In this document: one piece after another, positions 61,181-64,000 of the stretch
Layout: the number at the start of each line of letters is the position of its first letter
Numbering within the stretch: position 1 is the first letter of the stretch
From: JANLYQ01 sp031365725
GTDB lineage: Bacteria > Actinomycetota > Actinomycetes > JACCUZ01
Assembly: GCA_031365725.1 (NCBI GenBank)
Contig: JANLYQ010000012.1
Span: 54,514 to 118,513, forward strand
Reading direction: 5' to 3'
Length of the DNA: 64,000 nucleotides
Notes under the pieces: model-generated
Database searches by the model: none
Told to the model about the DNA's origin: nothing
The model's input: the letters and a program-made list of their open reading frames with translations, nothing else
Made by a program: the position numbers and the translations under genes

Positions 61181-62257
61181 GTGCGACGGGTGACCACACT
61201 TGCCACGGCGCTCGTCGCCGGGGCGCTCGCGCTGACCGCCTGTGGCGGCAGCAGCACCAGCACCACGAAGGCCACCGATTCAGCGTCCCCGGGTGCCTCC
61301 AGCTCGAGCAGCGCCAGCAGCAGTCCTGCGGTCGCGCTCAAGGTCGGCCTGGCCTACGACATCGGCGGCCGCGGTGACCAGTCGTTCAACGATGCAGCGG
61401 CAGCCGGCTTGGACAAGGCCAAGTCCGAGCTCGGTATCGACGCCAAGGAGCTCGAGGCCACCGGTGGCGAGGCCGACACGGCCAAGGAGGACCGCCTGCG
61501 TCTGCTCGCGACGTCGGGCTACAACCCGGTCATCGCGATCGGTTTCGCCTACGAGGGCGCAGTCAAGAAGGTCGCGGCCGAGATGCCCGACACGCACTTC
61601 GCGATCATCGACGACGACGCGGCCACCGGTGACAACATCGCCAACCTCGTCTTCGCCGAGGAGCAGGGCTCGTACCTCGTCGGTGCCGCTGCGGCGCTGA
61701 AGAGCAAGAGCGGCAACATCGGCTTCGTCGGTGGTGTCGACGTGCCGCTGATCCACAAGTTCGAGGCCGGCTACGCCGCGGGTGCCAAGGCCGTCAAGGC
61801 CGACATCAAGGTCCAGGTCAAGTACCTCACCCAGCCGCCGGACTTCAGTGGCTTCGGTGACCCGGCCAAGGGCAAGACCGCTGCCGCGGGCATGTACGAC
61901 GCCGGGGCCGACGTGGTCTACCAGGCCGCAGGTGGCTCCGGTGGCGGTGTCTTCGAGGCGGCCAAGGCTGCGGGCAAGCTCGCGATCGGTGTCGACTCCG
62001 ACCAGTACAAGACCGCCGACAAGGCCGTGCAGAGCGTCATCCTGACCTCGATGCTCAAGCGCGTCGACGTCGCCGTCTACGACTTCATCAAGTCGGCCTC
62101 GGAGGACAAGTTCACCGCGGGTGTCGTGCGTTACGACCTCGCCAAGGACGGCGTCGGCTACTCCACCAGCGGCGGCCAGCTCGACGACATCGTCACCAAG
62201 CTCGACGACTACAAGGCCAAGATCATCTCTGGCGCGATCGTGGTCCCGACCAAGTAG
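61181..62257 (+). CDS. BMP-family substrate-binding lipoprotein (nucleoside importer)
   Basis: 358 residues from a GTG 7 nt after GGAAGGAG; the longer frame from 61085 would misplace the signal peptide. The signal ends in the lipobox LALTAC, followed by a Ser/Thr linker and a BMP/PnrA fold (VGLAYDIGGRGDQSFNDAAAAGL, IAIGFAYEGAVKKVA, NIGFVGGVD, VYQAAGGSGGGVFEAAK, IGVDSDQY). Such proteins bind purine or other nucleosides for an RbsABC-like importer. Followed by a strong hairpin and the ATPase gene. A nucleoside ligand is family knowledge; the exact base is unknown. Confidence 0.94.
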   Translation: MRRVTTLATALVAGALALTACGGSSTSTTKATDSASPGASSSSSASSSPAVALKVGLAYDIGGRGDQSFNDAAAAGLDKAKSELGIDAKELEATGGEADTAKEDRLRLLATSGYNPVIAIGFAYEGAVKKVAAEMPDTHFAIIDDDAATGDNIANLVFAEEQGSYLVGAAAALKSKSGNIGFVGGVDVPLIHKFEAGYAAGAKAVKADIKVQVKYLTQPPDFSGFGDPAKGKTAAAGMYDAGADVVYQAAGGSGGGVFEAAKAAGKLAIGVDSDQYKTADKAVQSVILTSMLKRVDVAVYDFIKSASEDKFTAGVVRYDLAKDGVGYSTSGGQLDDIVTKLDDYKAKIISGAIVVPTK

Positions 62258-62282
62258 GTCCCGCTCCACACCGCACGCACCC

Positions 62283-62316
62283 GACCGGGTCCGAGGACAG
62301 CTCCTCGGACCCGGTC
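62283..62316 (+). terminator. Perfect 15-bp hairpin between BMP and ATPase genes
   Basis: 62283-62297 (GACCGGGTCCGAGGA) is an exact inverted copy of 62302-62316, with a 4-nt CAGC loop. It lies 25 bp after the lipoprotein stop and 25 bp before the ATPase start. Likely a partial terminator or mRNA-end stabiliser giving more binding protein than ATPase. Confidence 0.8.
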
Positions 62317-62341
62317 GCTGCGTCCGGGGCCACGCGCTAGC

Positions 62342-63967
62342 GTGACGGCCTGTTGTTCTCCCGAGCTGGTCATCGAGAGGTGGAGGTGCCGCATCGCCAC
62401 GACCCCCGGGCATCCGGCATCGCCCGTTCCAACAGGATCGGCGGGATCGACCGATCTCGCGGTCGAGCTGCGCGGCATCACCAAGCGCTTTCCCGGCGTC
62501 GTCGCCAACAGTGACGTCAACATTGCCGTACGCAGTGGCCAGGTGCACGCGATCGTGGGGGAGAACGGCGCTGGCAAGTCGACGCTGATGAAGATCCTCT
62601 ACGGCATGCAGCGCCCGGACGAGGGCATCATCAGCATCGCGGGACGCGAGGTGTCCTTCCATTCACCCGGCGACGCCATCGCCGCCGGTGTCGGCATGGT
62701 GCACCAGCACTTCATGCTCGCCGACAACCTCACTGTCCTCGAGAACATCGTCCTCGGCTCGGAGCCGCGGCATCGCGGGCTGCTCGACCGGGCAGCCGCG
62801 CGCCGGCGCATCGGCGAGATCTCCTCGGCGTACGGCCTGGACGTCGAGCCGGACACCCTCGTCGAGGACCTGGGGGTCGGCGACCGACAGCGGGTCGAGA
62901 TCGTCAAGGTGCTCTACCGCGGAGCGCGCATCCTGATCCTGGACGAGCCGACCGCCGTGCTCGTGCCGCACGAGGTGCAGGAGCTGTTTGCCAACCTGCG
63001 CGAGCTCAAGGCCGAGGGGCTCACCGTCCTCTTCATCTCGCACAAGCTCGACGAGGTGCTCGAGGTCGCCGACGAGATCACGGTCATCCGCCGCGGCACC
63101 ACGGTCGCCACCGTGACGCCGGGTGACACGACGGCGCGTGGCCTGGCCGAGCTGATGGTCGGCAGTGAGCTGCCCACGCCGGAGACCCGCGAGTCGACGG
63201 TCACCGACACGGTCGTGTTGCGCGCCGAGGGGCTCACCGTCCGCGCCGCCGACGGCAGGCCACTGGTGGAGGACGTCTCGTTCACCATCCACGCCGGCGA
63301 GGTGCTCGGCCTGGCCGGCGTCGAGGGCAACGGGCAGGCCGAGCTCGTCGAGGCCATCATGGGCATGCGTCCGCTTGCGACCGGCAGCCTGCACCTCGAG
63401 GGCAGCGGCGACGTCACCCACCTCTCGACCCGCGGGCGGCGCGAGGCCGGCATCGGCTACATCCCCGAGGACCGCCATCGGCACGGGCTGCTGCTGGACG
63501 CGCCGCTGTGGGAGAACCGTGTCCTCGGCCACCAGACCCAGGAGCCGAATGTCAACGGGCCGTGGATCGACCGGGGCGGGGCGCGGCGCGACACCGCACG
63601 GATCGTCAAGGACTACGACGTCCGCACGCCCGGCATCGACGTGCTGGCGTCGTCGCTGTCGGGGGGCAACCAGCAGAAGTTCATCGTCGGCCGCGAGATG
63701 AGCGGCGACCCCAAGGTGCTGATCGCCTCGCACCCGACCCGCGGGGTCGACGTCGGGGCGCAGGCAGCGATCTGGGACCACATCCGTGAGGCGCGTCGTC
63801 GCGGCCTCGCTGTGCTGCTCATCTCGGCCGACCTCGACGAGCTGATCGGGCTGTCCGATGCGATCACCGTGGTGCTGCGCGGTCGGTTCGTGGCGCAGGT
63901 CGACCCCGCGCACGTCACCCCCAAGGACCTCGGCTCCGCGATGACCGGTGCGGGAGAGGTGGCCTGA
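62342..63967 (+). CDS. Nucleoside ABC importer ATPase with two ABC domains (NupO/RbsA-like)
   Basis: 541 residues from a GTG, the only plausible in-frame start before the conserved LAVELRGITKRFPGVVAN; the first 38 residues are atypical. Domain 1 has Walker A GENGAGKST (Lys79), a diverged signature LGVGDRQRVEIVK and Walker B LILDEPTAVL. Domain 2 has a degenerate Walker A (GVEGNGQAEL) but a full signature LSGGNQQKF. This asymmetry is normal for sugar/nucleoside ATPases of this class. Its stop overlaps the permease start (ATGA). Confidence 0.94.
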   Translation: MTACCSPELVIERWRCRIATTPGHPASPVPTGSAGSTDLAVELRGITKRFPGVVANSDVNIAVRSGQVHAIVGENGAGKSTLMKILYGMQRPDEGIISIAGREVSFHSPGDAIAAGVGMVHQHFMLADNLTVLENIVLGSEPRHRGLLDRAAARRRIGEISSAYGLDVEPDTLVEDLGVGDRQRVEIVKVLYRGARILILDEPTAVLVPHEVQELFANLRELKAEGLTVLFISHKLDEVLEVADEITVIRRGTTVATVTPGDTTARGLAELMVGSELPTPETRESTVTDTVVLRAEGLTVRAADGRPLVEDVSFTIHAGEVLGLAGVEGNGQAELVEAIMGMRPLATGSLHLEGSGDVTHLSTRGRREAGIGYIPEDRHRHGLLLDAPLWENRVLGHQTQEPNVNGPWIDRGGARRDTARIVKDYDVRTPGIDVLASSLSGGNQQKFIVGREMSGDPKVLIASHPTRGVDVGAQAAIWDHIREARRRGLAVLLISADLDELIGLSDAITVVLRGRFVAQVDPAHVTPKDLGSAMTGAGEVA

Positions 63968-64000
63968 TGCGCATCGACCCACGCCGAGTCTTGTTGGCTG
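63967..64000 (+). CDS. Start of the next importer gene, probably permease (truncated by window end)
   Basis: An ATG overlaps the ATPase stop, and 11 codons are visible (MRIDPRRVLLA). A basic N-terminus running into hydrophobic residues, and the standard gene order, suggest the NupP-like permease. Only the start is seen. Confidence 0.6.
   Translation, partial: MRIDPRRVLLA

Overview
The window is high-GC, densely packed actinobacterial chromosome. It is read as an actinomycete of the Micrococcales/Propionibacteriales sort from the many GTG starts, 4-bp start/stop overlaps, TANNNT -10 boxes only 6-8 nt before start codons (leaderless mRNAs), and conserved actinobacterial synteny: a ChoD-like oxidase near guaA, and sucC-sucD-PerM-like-purN-purH followed by folD-DUF3017-mdh-icd. 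The species cannot be named from this sequence. There are no rRNA or tRNA genes, no CRISPR, no transposase and no phage genes.

Layout. 1-9076: the end of an aldehyde dehydrogenase gene, a GMC oxidoreductase and an SDR in one overlapping operon, a convergent two-gene heterodimeric ABC exporter, then guaA. 9224-22924: a surface-polymer region holding a secreted beta-helix protein, two sulfotransferases, a GT2/CDP-glycerol-transferase fusion, a large GT2 protein, a 925-aa membrane protein, an amidase, and a GT2-GtrA protein. 22956-30457: a PIG-L deacetylase, pcrA, an M23 peptidase, a lipase-like hydrolase, the B12-binding subunit of an acyl-CoA mutase, and sucCD. 30458-31203: a non-coding gap with a strong hairpin, a broken gene and a 9-bp tandem repeat. 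31204-40951: a PerM-like membrane protein, purN, purH, a PAS-GGDEF protein, folD, DUF3017, mdh and icd.

40988-51996 is a galactoside-utilisation locus built on a divergent promoter. Leftward run a GH42 beta-galactosidase, a DeoR regulator, galT and galK. Rightward run a sugar-binding lipoprotein, two permeases and a GH36 alpha-galactosidase. The likely flow is import of galactosides, hydrolysis by GH42/GH36, then galactose to Gal-1-P (GalK) and UDP-Gal (GalT). No transport ATPase and no galE lie here. 51997-52853 is an 857-bp gene-free block full of an unfamiliar short repeat family. 52854-64000: a CNNM/CorC protein, trpS, a 2H phosphoesterase, a YihY protein, a D,D-carboxypeptidase, the catalytic subunit of the split acyl-CoA mutase (its likely partner is 30 kb away), an M20 amidohydrolase, and the first genes of a BMP-type nucleoside ABC importer that runs off the window.

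The least-explained structures are the repeat block at 52034-52679, the sulfotransferase plus polyol-phosphate-transferase cluster, the ABC pair with complementary degenerate ATP sites, and a leaderless five-codon mini-ORF overlapping the CorC-like start.
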